A stretch of 43,936 bases of DNA, taken from Reticulitermes lucifugus. Its lineage: Eukaryota; Arthropoda; Insecta; Blattodea; Rhinotermitidae. Shown here in pieces: positions 32,590 to 43,640 of the stretch (position 1 is the first letter of the stretch; each line of letters starts with the position of its first letter). Location: assembly GCA_026260175.1 (NCBI GenBank), contig JAKCWW010000002.1:2067-46002 (forward strand), read 5' to 3'. Below the pieces are notes generated by a model. It ran no database searches, was not told the DNA's origin, and saw nothing but the letters and a program-made list of their open reading frames with translations. The translations under genes were made by a program, and so were the position numbers.

Positions 32590-35410
32590 CGAAATCTGAT
32601 TACATTGTGACACAGGTCATAAAAGAACATAAGTGAATTCTACATTAATAACCTCATATAAGAAACAATAATGCCCTAATTAAAATCTCTTTTTAAGATC
32701 GCCACAAAGGTCGCGGTTAAATGAAAAATTATTTATTATAATTCCATAATTAATTTAAGCAAAATAAGCACGACATATCAGCACCGAAACACTTGTAAAT
32801 CGTAAATCGCATATTAGAGATCCTATTTCGAGTGTGGCCTCCTTAATATCCGTTTATATAATCATGGCATAAATCAATAACAAACATCACTACTCCCTAC
32901 ATTACTTATGCTATTTACATGATTAATCAGGCCTACTTAATATCTGTTTATCTTATCATAACACAAATCAGTATTTTACCAACTGTAAATTCAAAATTAA
33001 TGCCCAAACTAATTATAACCTCCTCAGAATGAGTTTATATATCCATAAACAGATTTATTTTAAGCTAATCTGTAAAAACCTTCAATAAATATCCTGCTTC
33101 CAGAATAAATTATGATCCACTGAAAATCAGTTTACATAATCATGAACAGATGACTGCTAACATAACTAGTTACCTACATCACTGAATCAATTTTCATATG
33201 TAAGTACGGCCTGATTATAACAACTGTACTGATCCTGACGAATCAAATCTAAATCGCCTGTAAGCAATTGCAACATTATTCATTCTATATTCATAAGTAA
33301 CTCTGTACTAAATAAAACATGTTTAAAATGTGACGAGACAGATCTGTACAAAAACATGAGTAAAGCATTAATAGCACTATTTACAATATTAATTTTGTCT
33401 CACTTAGAATATATTTACAAGATCAAAATAACACAGGAATATACAAGCACCAGTACATTCTACCTAATTCATCCTGTTACTTAAGTATGGTCTACTTAAA
33501 ATATAAAAGTACTTATGTGATCCTAACACAGATCAAAATTAAGTCAGTAAATCACGTATCTAGTTATGGCCTATAATACCTGCTTACATCACCTTGGAAG
33601 ATATAAGTGCTCAAACATCTGCAAAACCTGTATACTAATTCAGTTTTTAGAACTATTTGTGGAAAATTCTAAAGCTTTTTATATGACCGCGTACAGAACA
33701 GTATTAAACTTCCTTAAAACCTGTGTTAGATTTGAGATTCTCGAAGCGCTGACTATGTCTAGTGCTGTCTTTTGTAATGTGATGCTGTGAAGGCTGGATT
33801 AAATTGACGGAAATCTCGGAGATAACTATTGCTTGAATTTTCAAGGTATATGACGGAGGTAGTACCATATTCCGAAACGTTGCTAAGTGCCTACGAAAAT
33901 AGACGTCACATGCATGAAGGCAATATCATTCAACTCTTAATACTATAATAGTTAGCTTACAATAAATTATTAAAATGCACTAAAGAGTTTGGTTATATTT
34001 CTATGTAGATATTTAAAAGGAGTTAAATATAAATGCCTTAATAAGATAACAGATTTGTAAATATTACTGTCGAGGGGCTACCATCGTGACAACCAGACGT
34101 TAATTGAAAGGTAGTCCAAAGAAAAGAAGATTGAACCGAACTCAATAATCCTACATTACTGGGCTTATTTCCAGAATTGGTTGTTTTCTAAATAAATCAT
34201 GTTTAAATGGTTGTGACAGAGTTGAATGTTAAAACATTTGCAGACTATATATCGATCATCCTACTGCAATGGATCTGTCTGAAGTGTCTTAAATGATCAA
34301 GGAACAGATCACTACCAACTGTTCTGTACATTCTGCATTTTTAATGACATGCATATGGATCAAGTATGTCCTAGTCAAAATATGTTCGCATGATCACGAA
34401 AGGGATTAATGCTGAAACATCTGTTAATCCAACATTACTGATCCCATTTCCAGAACAAATGGTAACCTACTTAGAATCTGTTCAGGTAAACGGGATATAG
34501 ATAAATGGTAATCCTAAATTATTCAACCTCTTCATAAAACCTAAAATGGCATACTTAAAAGAGGTTAACATGGTCCTGCAATTATTGTTTAACTTTCTGT
34601 AAGTCCTACATTATTGATCATATTTACAGAAATAATTAATTCGTACTAAACCTAGTTTACATGACAATGATACAAATTGGTTTTAAAATGTATACAAAAT
34701 CGTACATGTTAGTTCCACTTCCGGAAATAATTTATTATTTAAATATGTTTAATAAATCATGATAAGAGGTTGTGGCTGAAACCATTTTGTGGAGTACTGA
34801 ATACCTGATTTCTTGTCCAGTACCTTTCATGTGTTTTATAAGATTCTACCACAGAGCAATACTGAGAATTAGTAAATCACCTTATATTCATCATGTTTGA
34901 ATAATTACTTATAAACTAACGACAACACTAAGTGACCTTGACACAGATTACAATAACAGAACAGCATGATCCAATATTATTTTTCATTATCTGTGAGTAG
35001 CTACTTCTTACTTCACATCTTTTACATGACAGTAAAAATGTGCTTGCTGAAATTCGAGTAGAATTTTATGTTACAGACGCTAAATCAATATGTAATTTCT
35101 TTACATGACCATGACAGTGAGTAGTACCTAATAATTCTGTACATTATAAATAACTGGTGAATATTTAAGAACAAATTATAACCTCCTCATTACCGGGTTT
35201 GTGACCACGACACCACAAACTGCTTAGAAATCTGCAAAATCGTAATGGCAACAGCTAATTGTAATCAACTTAATTAACCAGGATTCATACAATAGCTTAA
35301 AAGTGTGTTCGTTCCAAATTCATTACTGATGTTTAAAAAATTATTATGGACTACCCAAAATAGAAGCTTATTGCCAGAATGCAAAATAAAATTTTAAATC
35401 CTTCCAATTG
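32590..35410. repeat. Degenerate tandem array, period about 80-97 bp
   Basis: Three landmarks recur in the same order about 30 times: a GTTTACATGATCATGACA-like block; an ACATCTGTAAATCCTACATT-like block; and a TTTCCAGAATAAATTATAACC-like block followed by TACTTAAAATCT. First-block positions include about 32871, 32953, 33044, 33142, 33500, 34391, 34484, 34575, 34660, 34755, 34935, 35030 and 35107. Units are strongly diverged, so this is an old minisatellite or satellite. A FWDV-type insert interrupts it near 33700-33920. No protein frame is maintained across units. Confidence 0.65.
33715..33920 (+). mobile_element. 'FWDV' family relic inside the tandem array
   Basis: The frame at 33722-33789 reads CVRFEILEALTMSSAVF then CNVML and a stop, an ordered match to the family's RFEVLTAVTM...VFWDV stretch. 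About 80 bases later comes CCGAAACGTTGCTAAG. The palindrome is no longer evident. It post-dates the array it interrupts. Confidence 0.6.
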
Positions 35411-37234
35411 ACCACGAATTTTCGCAGTGCCGGAGGAACATAGTAAACCGCAGAACATATAATGAATATAACTTGTGGAGTTCGAAGCCAACAGGTCTAA
35501 AGCGGGTCTAAACACGTAATTATCTAACTACTTTTTAAAGACTTGATTTAAAATAGGTTTTATTTATTATTTATAATAATGGCAGGCTAAACACATTCGC
35601 TTGTTTATTGTACTTTTATAACAGAATTTTTTTTTCATATTTTTGTCAATGTGGCGAGCCCCACGATCGTGATAAAATTTACGTGACACAAAATACAAAG
35701 TAGAGGTACTAAAATTGAAAACCTTATTTCAGGAATTATACAATTTTAATGTCGGGAAGAAAGTTCTAAATAAATTAATGAGTATAGATAAGAGGCCAAA
35801 ATATAAATAAGTGGTGTAATAAATTAACAAAAATAATGAACAATTGCATTATAATTTGTATGGGTGTATATTACTAAAATATCACATACGTAAACACTTT
35901 TCATATACTGCAACTACGTAAGAATGTGCATTAATATGACCTTACACCCTACTTAGCGGACTACAATGAAACCTCCAAGGCAAACCACAGTTACAGTGCA
36001 TTTTACAAATTATACAACCAAAGTCTCTAAAATAATTTAACCTGATCATATTTCGACAAATTTATGGAAAGAAAGAGGTGTAAAATTTTTATATACATTG
36101 AAATACAACTTAATGTTTACAATGAAAATGGTGTAACATGATTCTTTAACATTTCTATGTAAAGACATATTACAATCACTTTCAGTAACATCCAAACAGC
36201 ATAAATCTGAAGTTCATGCTGCTTCAGTGGTACAGGAATTTATAGTACGAAGAGATGGCTGTAACTTCGCTTTCAATTATTACAGGAAATCTTGAAAATT
36301 TTTAATTTATTAGTTGCATTGCCAAATATGACATTTTTTTTATTAACACATTTGACTTTCAGTTGACTGGCTTCAAACATTGTGCAAAGCGAAATTAATT
36401 TATGAAGCATATATATAAATTGTCACTTTCTAAAATAATGGAAACAATTTTAGGCCTAACAGGTTTTACTGAGCTGTAATGACATATGACTTAAAGAATT
36501 TGTAAATAGTATTCTGATATTGGTAAAATGGTAATACCACTGAAGTACACAAAACTGAAGACATATTTTAAGCCCTTAAAATCGTTAATATAATTTTATA
36601 GCACCAAAACCAATACTGCTCTTTATATAGTACTACATCTTAACACATCTATTGCGTCCTTTTTTTACACACCATACAGCAAGAAATGCATTTATAAGAC
36701 ACTTATCCTTTAAGTATTTCTTACTACAGTGGTCTTGTTATTAATCTAAATGGTTAGGTTCTGGTTTAAGAGGAAAAGCTATACCGAACTGTAATTATAG
36801 ACTATGTCATTGTGTTGTAATAAACTCCCAAGAGCGAATTTGCAATCACAGAAGAGCTTGGAAATCATAAGGTTACTGACAATCTTCTATGTGGCCTAGC
36901 AGTGATTATTTACTGTATGTCTAACCAATGAATTTCTGTATTTTACGTTTTAAACAAATTTTGATATAAGAAAATGAAATATGTTTTTGAAAGACTGTAA
37001 ACCAATTATTTCTCATTTTGCAAAAATTAAATTTTAGACCCAAAGTAAAATGTTTTACTGAATTATAGTCACACATTTTTGAAAACAATTTGAAAGTTAT
37101 TGCTCGATTAACCCATGTATAATATTGCTAACGATGGCAATTTTAACTACGGTAAAAGTAAAGTGGCACAAATTTGCACAAACAATTTTTGCAGTTCTTT
37201 TAAACTTTGAGTGCATGAAGTGGTATAAACTTAC
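35411..37234. other. Gene-empty AT-rich sequence
   Basis: Very AT-rich with no long open frame, splice-bounded exon, RNA gene or clear repeat. It may be intronic to a gene containing the candidate exon at 37235-37345. Confidence 0.45.
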
Positions 37235-37345
37235 GTAATTTCCTGTGGCACCATGTCCAACTTTAGAAACACAGCACGAAGGAATACAAAAATAACTGAA
37301 GCCACACTTGCAGCATACAAGACACCTTGCACTTAAATCCAAACG
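37235..37345 (-). CDS. Candidate internal coding exon, Cys-rich, unidentified
   Basis: On the minus strand the segment is preceded by TTTTGTCTATTTCCGATACAG, a good 3' splice site with a T/C tract. It is followed by TAC|GTAAGTTT, a near-perfect donor. Between them are 111 bases, a multiple of three, with exactly one open frame: RLDLSARCLVCCKCG, then FSYFCIPSCCVSKVGHGATGN and Y. Seven cysteines in 18 residues (C8 to C25) suggest a metal-binding or disulfide-rich segment. The family was not recognised. No neighbouring exons were found, so it could be a cryptic or chance exon. It is on the same strand as the 7144 exon but 29 kb upstream, so a shared gene is unproven. Confidence 0.25.
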
Positions 37346-38064
37346 CTGTATCGGAAATAGACAAAATGTTTCGTCCCTAATGAACACATTTGTAGCAATT
37401 TACGAAAACAAAAGATTAGGTATGCGATGAGCGACACAAATAAGAAAAACCACCACTACAACCGTTAGACAAACACACTTCCTTGTATCACTAATATACA
37501 CACTGGAATCGTTCACTTGTAACTATTTATATAAAAAATATCAGCACAATATTACCAACTTTACGGTAACAAATATCCTTCATAAAAACTGAAACCTTGT
37601 AACTTTTCGCAAATTTATATCCCGTCGCAAGTTATTTAAAATAAATTATCCACGAGAAGAATAGTTTGTCTTACAAAATTTAAAAAATACAGTTTTGTAA
37701 ATTTTCCGAATTGTACGTTTTAATTTACTGTAAATTTGTCAATACTTTCACAGTAACTTCCACATTTCGAGCAATGAATGACAGAGCTCAACGAGGAATA
37801 CTGCTTGCATAAAAGTGCATTAGCACACCAGCAACTACTAAACTAGTGTTAGATAGTTGGCGCTGCTTGGCAGCAGCGAGTACAATAAAAAAACTGAAAC
37901 CCAAGGCTGTGGAAGCATCGTTACCTACCAGAAGTCTGTGCTGGTTAGAATATGCAGGCAAGCAGCAGTCCAGCAGACTTGCAGCAGAGTTTGAACACTA
38001 GTGCAGTCAGAAAAATTGCATCGCTTATTTTTTATCTTTCTCTTTCTCTTTCCTACGATTCAAG
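37346..38064. other. No gene; CAG-rich short repeats near 37860-37990
   Basis: Contains GCTTGGCAGCAGCGAG and AAGCAGCAGTCCAGCAGAC...GCAGCAGAG, then a CTTTCTCTTTCTCTTTCC tract at about 38035-38052. This could be a promoter-proximal or repeat segment; nothing decisive. Confidence 0.35.
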
Positions 38065-38136
38065 ATGGCCGACGGAGGCAATGTCAACAAGCAAGCCACA
38101 GCACACACGAGGCAAGGCTTAGGAAAAAGAAAATAG
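38065..38136 (+). other. Micro-ORF of 23 codons at a CAAGATGGC site
   Basis: CAAGATGGCC gives a good start context (A at -3 relative to ATG is G in this register, with G at +4). The frame reads MADGGNVNKQATAHTRQGLG plus KRK and then stops. CAAGATGGC is also the classic YY1/Pho-type binding sequence, often found at transcription start regions. A pyrimidine tract lies just upstream. No splice donor extends the frame, so a real short peptide, a first exon or plain chance are all possible. Confidence 0.15.
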
Positions 38137-38550
38137 CCTGTCTCTTTCTAACATCAAGTGTTCAAGACTGCATTTTGGCGTTGTACCAAGATTGCACTGT
38201 CTCTTTCGCCTTATCTCTCTCCTTCTAACTCTGTTCCTTGCTGTTACTATCTCCACGTATGTTGAAATCATTCACGCGAAATGTAGAATATGTAACACGT
38301 AATGAATATGGGTTTAATAGTAACAGGGTTGTACAATGTTTGGCCGCGTTTGCAGACAATTTCTCTTCACCTTCATCATCATTCACATCAGGCTTCTTGG
38401 CCTTTGTTTCCCAATAAAACAATTCAACTCCTAACAGACACACGTGAAAATTTGTCGAATTTTTTTTAACAAATTCCATCCTTTCTTACTGCCAAGAAAC
38501 GAAGATAAAAATTTCGTTATTAGCTCTTTCAGCTCCCAAATTATTTGAGA

Positions 38551-38690
38551 TTTGAGGTTTTCAAGACAGTGACTACTAACACTGTTGCATTCTGGGATGT
38601 GACACTGTGTTTCCTGACACAAGTTTACCGATGTTTCGGTTGGATTGTTCTCCCTTCTTAGCTTGATCCCCAAATGATTTAGACCTTACT
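38551..38690 (+). mobile_element. 'FWDV' family single-arm copy with intact frame
   Basis: The frame from 38551 to 38643 is open for 31 codons and reads FEVFKTVTTNTVAFWDV, then TLCFLTQVYRCFGW. This is the best match in the window to the family pattern FEVLTAVTM..VFWDVTPC..VYRRFG. An upstream in-frame TGA shows it is not part of a larger gene. The complementary arm is not recognisable. Confidence 0.65.
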
Positions 38691-40344
38691 TATTCTGACG
38701 AAATATGACACGTTACCATAAACAAAAATTTTCAAATAAGGGTTTAAACTATATCTTTCAATTAATACCATTACCTACACAGCAAACTTCGTTACCGCTT
38801 CTATTATCCCTAGGACTTCCATTTCCAGGACGAATCATATTCTTTATACGCTGAATGTAAAATCTATTCAACGTTAAACTAGATTATGTATAAGCACAGA
38901 AATTTATCATTGTCTAAAACATTTTATATGCTTGTAGCAGTGTACAAACATAATTTAAGTAATATAGACAGAGGGTTTTTAAAACTTTGACTGTGCGGTG
39001 TGAAGTATTTAGTGCGATAGTTTTGATAAAATAAATCTGTTGTTTCACTACGTGAACAACCTTAATGAAGTATACAAAACTTCAAGCAATGCAAAGTAAC
39101 AGACTTTAATCCAATGACTTATATAATTTCTTATTTATTCTTTACGCTGGCGATAATGTCATTAGCTGAGGCTGGTGAAGAATAGATTGCAGGGACGTGG
39201 AAGGAAGCGATCCTTCCGTAATTTGAAATATTATACTGGCCTACGCCAGGAATTGAGGAAATAAAGAAACCCATTACGATAAACGGAGTTCCAGAAGAGA
39301 ATTGAGCGACTTTCATATATGAATCACAAGTGTTTCTGCTTCAGACATCTTGCTGTAATCAAGCAATTAATTATTTTCTTTCCATGTGGTTATATCTTCA
39401 AAGTCTTCACTGGGCACTTTATTATATACAAATCCAATAGTTACACATAAACTTTCTTTATTTTTATATACTTCTACTTTCCTTTCTTTCTTTTTTGTTT
39501 GTTTCTTTGTGCGCTATCTGAATGAAGGAGTAGGAAATTAAAAAAAAAAGCTGCTTCAAAACAGCACTCATGGAAACGTGCCCCACACATTGTTGTTGCA
39601 GTTTTGTGGTTTCTTTGTTGATTTTATTCACCACGAATCATCACACTGTTTTAAATCTCTTTCATCAAATCTTAAACAAAGGATTTAATTTATACTTGGC
39701 TGAAATACACAACCACAAGAACGTTGTTTTTAAAGAATTCTCTCTAAAGCAGATGGAAGCCATGTGAATCTGTTCGCATCTCTTGTTACAGATTTCCAAC
39801 TAATGCCAGAAATTGGGCGGGAATTGTGTCCGAAGGAGAATATGTTATAGAGGGTATAAAAAGTGGGACAGGCCCAAAGGAGTTCTTATTTATGCACGGG
39901 TTCGTATTTTGGGCTTCAGTGGGCGGTGGAAGTTGTGTCACGCAATGCTTATTGCGTGTGGTAACATGTGTACAACTACAGTCCCTCTTCTGTCCGTGTA
40001 ACTTTACATCAACTCTTTGCCGCCAACTGGAAGTACGAATTGTCTCTGACTTCGAGTTATATACGGACGCTGCTCTCCGCTATTTGCTCAATTATGGACA
40101 AATGACGTAATGTGTAAACGGAGCAAATCGACCGTGAAAACAAACAACAAAAAGTACAAAAAAAAATAGACAGCGTAAAAAAAAACCAACGCACGTAATG
40201 TCACAGTAGTTGTCAACTTTTTGAAGTGTCTCACAACTCGGACGAGATTTTAACACTATATATTCTTCTCCAATAATTATGTTCAATTCAAGAAAGAGGA
40301 TGTATTGCTTCAAAATAAGGCAATATTTTTCAAATTAATTTTTT
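38691..40344. other. No gene recognised
   Basis: AT-rich sequence. 39475-39512 is a T/C/G run (TTTCTTTCTTTTTTGTTTG). Overlapping plus-strand frames at 39813-40110 have no recognisable content. No splice-bounded exon was seen. Confidence 0.4.
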
Positions 40345-40480
40345 GTGTAATCTCATCTGGATAGTTCAGTCAGTATAATGCCTGGCTAATGGCTCGATAT
40401 CCGAGATTCGATTCCCAGTAGAGACAAGATATTTCTCTATGTACCACCGTGTCCATAAATGGAGCCACCATATCCAATGG
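40345..40480 (+). mobile_element. SINE fragment with well-preserved tRNA-like head
   Basis: GGATAGTTCAGTCAGTATAA is A-box-like and AGATTCGATTCCC is a good B box, about 45 bases later, as in tRNA-derived SINEs. It continues with AGTAGAGACAAGATATTTCTC and CCGTGTCCATAAATGG, and then identity is lost. The clover-leaf arms do not pair, so a working tRNA is unlikely. Confidence 0.55.
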
Positions 40481-40670
40481 ATGGAAAATTACTGAAGAAT
40501 GTAATAAAGGGTTTGTGGAGGTACGCAGTCATACACCGATTTGATATAGCTTTCCTATATCTGCGTGGAGACACTGAGAAAACCACTAACCACCTGACAG
40601 CTATAGTCGATATTATTCAGAGACTGAGGGTTTCTATCGGACCGAAATGAGTAGGTACTCTCCAACCTTT

Positions 40671-40715
40671 TGCCTGAAGATGGAAACAGATTCAGGTTCC
40701 GAAATTTGTGTTCTG
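40671..40715 (+). other. Conserved hairpin motif CTGAAGATGGAA...TTCCGAAAT
   Basis: CTGAAGA at 40674-40680, one base, then GGAAAC pairing with GGTTCC, then GAAA at 40701-40704. Same architecture as the hairpins at 32030-32100 and 40910-40950. The usual GAAACG has mutated to GAAATT. Probably a repeat relic. Confidence 0.45.
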
Positions 40716-40864
40716 TTCCGAATACTAGATGATGGACAAAACCCAGAAACAAAGTAATACCAAGTATAAACTTAGCGTGACTAATCCCATTGTGCTAATT
40801 ATATAAATAAAGAATTTATAAAACCCAAAATATCCATCGAAAACAAAACGTGTTTGTCACGGAA

Positions 40865-40985
40865 AATCAACAGCTACGTGTTTCTGCTTTAACACTTTGT
40901 AAATCTTGTACAGCGTGATGACGGCTTAGTTAAAAGCCGAAACGTGTAGCGTTTGGTCCTCTGTAACGAATATATACAGTGTTCG
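40865..40985 (+). other. Conserved hairpin motif TGATGACGGCTT...AAGCCGAAACGTG with an inverted partner
   Basis: TGATGA (40916-40921), C, a GGCTT/AAGCC stem (40923-40927 with 40934-40938), then GAAAC (40939-40943). This is the cleanest stem of the hairpin motif. About 50 bases upstream the minus strand reads AAAGCAGAAACACGTAGCTG, a diverged inverted copy of AAAGCCGAAACGTGTAGCG, so this is a half-decayed fold-back unit. Confidence 0.5.
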
Positions 40986-41720
40986 AAGGATGCTTACTGA
41001 TTTTCAAATACAAAGTATGATACAGTAGCTTCAAATTCTCTTAGAACTGACTGTAAGGAATCTCCTTTTCCAAAAAGGATGAATTTCGTGAGCAGATGAG
41101 AAACTATTATCTTAAAACGACACTACACCGCTCCAGGAAGTTAGTTTTATTCTTCTTCCTTATCTTGAGAAGAAGATATGTAGAAATGAATAATAGAGAA
41201 AATTACTGAATATGATAATTCTTATATCTTTTTTCATACCAATATTGATAGGTAATTGAATCAAAGCAGCATGACCGTGGGAAGATATACAGTGAGCACA
41301 GGGAACCGAGAACTTTATATTTACAGGGAAGTTTATAGAAAATCCGACTCTTCGGAGATTAGGGACGGATGGAAGGAGTAATTAAAATGAAAGTTAGGTA
41401 AATAGTTTGTAAAGTCGTGGAATGGGATGAACTGGCTTAGGATGGGTCCAGTCTTGGATTTTGTCTAAGTTGAACACTAAAAGTTATCTCAAGGAATTTT
41501 AATGAAAAATTAAATAATTACACGTAGGTTTATATATGGCTTTAAGTAAAACTGAATTGAAATTAAAAATTAAATTGCCTATTTGTAAAATTGGAAAACA
41601 TATGCTATTTGGATCACAAGTAATAGCAGATTATTAGTCAGCAATTTTCAATGTAAACTGGACTAAAGAATTAGCAAAGGATTTGTTTCTGCAAAACCGT
41701 GTCACAGAAATTATGAAACA
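40986..41720. other. No gene recognised
   Basis: AT-rich sequence with no supported feature. Confidence 0.4.
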
Positions 41721-42082
41721 GGTAGGCAATGTACATACAACGTAACGTCGTGTCGCGTTCACGTAATATTTATACTCCCTCGATTACCCTAACAGCCTGA
41801 TACCATTCACTCGAAGACAGCGCTTTTATAGCGATTTAATTTTGACTGAACGAATAAAACATACTTAGGTCTTCATGTAAACTGCCCGATATTTTTGCCC
41901 AACTTTAACGAAATTTGGGGTTTCTCGACAGATTTTCATGAAAGTTCGCAATACCAAATTTCACGGAAATCCGTCCTGTGGGGACCGCGCTGAAATCTGC
42001 GGAGAGAAGGACAGAGAAAGATGGACGAACATGGCGAAGGTAATAAGGGTGTTTCGCGACAATGCGAACTCGCCTTAAAACA
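41721..42082 (-). repeat. Dispersed repeat family 'A', copy 3 (inverted)
   Basis: The reverse complement gives AAGGCGAGTTCGCATTGTCG, CCACAGGACGGATTTCCGT, GTCGAGAAACCCCAAATTTCG, then TTACGTGAACGCGACACG and ACGTTGTATGTACATTGCC. These are the same ordered blocks as the copies at 28303 and 30447. The shared GGACGGATTTCCGTGAAATTT block is the best conserved. Confidence 0.65.
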
Positions 42083-43469
42083 GAAAATGTAAAAACTTTT
42101 TCAGCAACTGAAGAACAGTTATCGATTTTGAAAGGTGTTTTAGAGTTGCTTAACAATTAGAATTCATGTATGTGTATATATGTGTATAATAAATCTGAAT
42201 AATTATTTTTCATGACGGAAGCCTCCAGTAAATAACGTTATAGAGTGCACAGTCGTCTCTGATTATGATCTTTATGATCTAAACTTGTCGGGCTTGAATG
42301 GAATAATGATATTGTGTTTTGATCTCTATTGCCTTAATAATTTACATAACACAACGGTATGATAAAAATCTGAAAATACGCCTTTCTTTTTGATCAAAGC
42401 AATGTGTACGTTCTTGACCAGTAGAAAAATTATTAGTTTGGCTTACTAAAGCAGATTCTATCCCATTTACTTAAGGAATCTTGCCGGGGTGTGTGATGAA
42501 TCCAGATATTTATAGAACCTGAGAACTTAGATTAATTCAATTATTCATGGACGATTTGTTACTTGTTTTCAACAAGGTTATAAAAATGACTTGGATCATT
42601 TTTTCTTCAAAGCATTCCAATACAAATAAGCGAAGAATGCGTATTGCATATTTCTGGCTGTTTTTTTTGTTATTTTTGTTGATTTTGTTGGATTGAAACC
42701 TCTGTAAAATAGTGGCATAATTTCAAAATAATCGCATATGAGCACTTGTGTGTGTTCACAACATTTTTAATGCCAAATAATTTTCCATGCCTCTGTATAT
42801 TTCTTGAGAAAAAAAAAACATCAAGATGAAGGAAATAAAGGGAGGTTGGAGAAAAGTTCATAATGAGGAACTTAAAAGCCGCTGCTCTTCATCAAATGAT
42901 GTTACGATGATGAGATCGGGTCTGCAGCACTTACGGTGTACATGTGACATGAAAGAAAGCGGCGTTTTATTTAACAGTGCTGTCAGTTGCTAAGTTTATG
43001 TAGCATCGGCAGTAGATAAAGGAAATACGAGTATAGAGTATTACTGGAATGAACGTGACAAAGGAAAGCCAAAGTACTCGGAAAGAAACCTGTCAAAGTG
43101 TAATTTTTTTCACAACAAATCCCAAATGGACCGCTCTGAGTGGCGGATTCTCTTTTATATGCTACTGAACATATACGTAGCGCGCAACGACTTAAATCCA
43201 ACGATGACTGAACAACATACAAACTTGCACATATCCTTGAAAAGTTATAATTGAATGTGGCGATGTATAGCCGATCTAAGTTCATTTTATAAAGTTTCAG
43301 GAAACAAGTGAAAACTCGCATATGAATAATTAGGTCAAACCGCTTTCTCAGGTGTCACAAACTTCTGATAACCACACACGTCAGGCAAGTTTCACTGACT
43401 GCATTGTGCAGAATTTCTTTCTGTAAGCAAAGTTGATATTGAGTTTAGCTAGTCAACAAAGTACATGGA
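42083..43469. other. No gene recognised
   Basis: AT-rich. The largest open frame (42983-43321, minus, 112 codons) shows no domain, splice-bounded structure or compositional bias of coding sequence. A short TGTATATATGTGTATA run lies at 42167-42187. Confidence 0.4.
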
Positions 43470-43640
43470 AATTCTAGTCTTCAGGGATGTGACGCTACTT
43501 TACTGGGCGAGTATTTCCCGACGTGTCGAAAACTTGTAGCGCCTTTAGCTTCAGGTTCAAGCAGCTTTTAAGACACATTGATCTTCGAAACGTCGGGAAT
43601 TACTCGCCAACAGAAGCAGAGGAATGTACATAAGACTTTA
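43470..43640. mobile_element. Fold-back element, 'FWDV' family variant
   Basis: Arms 43506-43523 and 43591-43608 (GGCGAGTATTTCCCGACG) are inverted copies matching at 17 of 18. The left flank carries CTTCAGGGATGTGACGCTA, the family's 'GGGATGTGACGCC' block, and the right arm carries TCGAAACGTCGGGAA. The centre contains AGCTTCAGGTTCAAGC. Confidence 0.6.

Noticed and set aside
32590..35410. CRISPR-like array
   Set aside because: Units are diverged and continuous, with no invariant repeats and unique spacers; eukaryotic context.
37235..37345. LITAF-type membrane zinc domain
   Set aside because: CIPSCC looks superficially like the LITAF core, but the CxxC spacing and the HxCPxC half are missing.
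40355..40430. A working tRNA gene
   Set aside because: A and B boxes are present but acceptor and anticodon stems do not pair. The downstream sequence is shared with other SINE copies.
42983..43321. 112-codon minus-strand open frame
   Set aside because: No domain, no splice context, and composition like neighbouring non-coding sequence.
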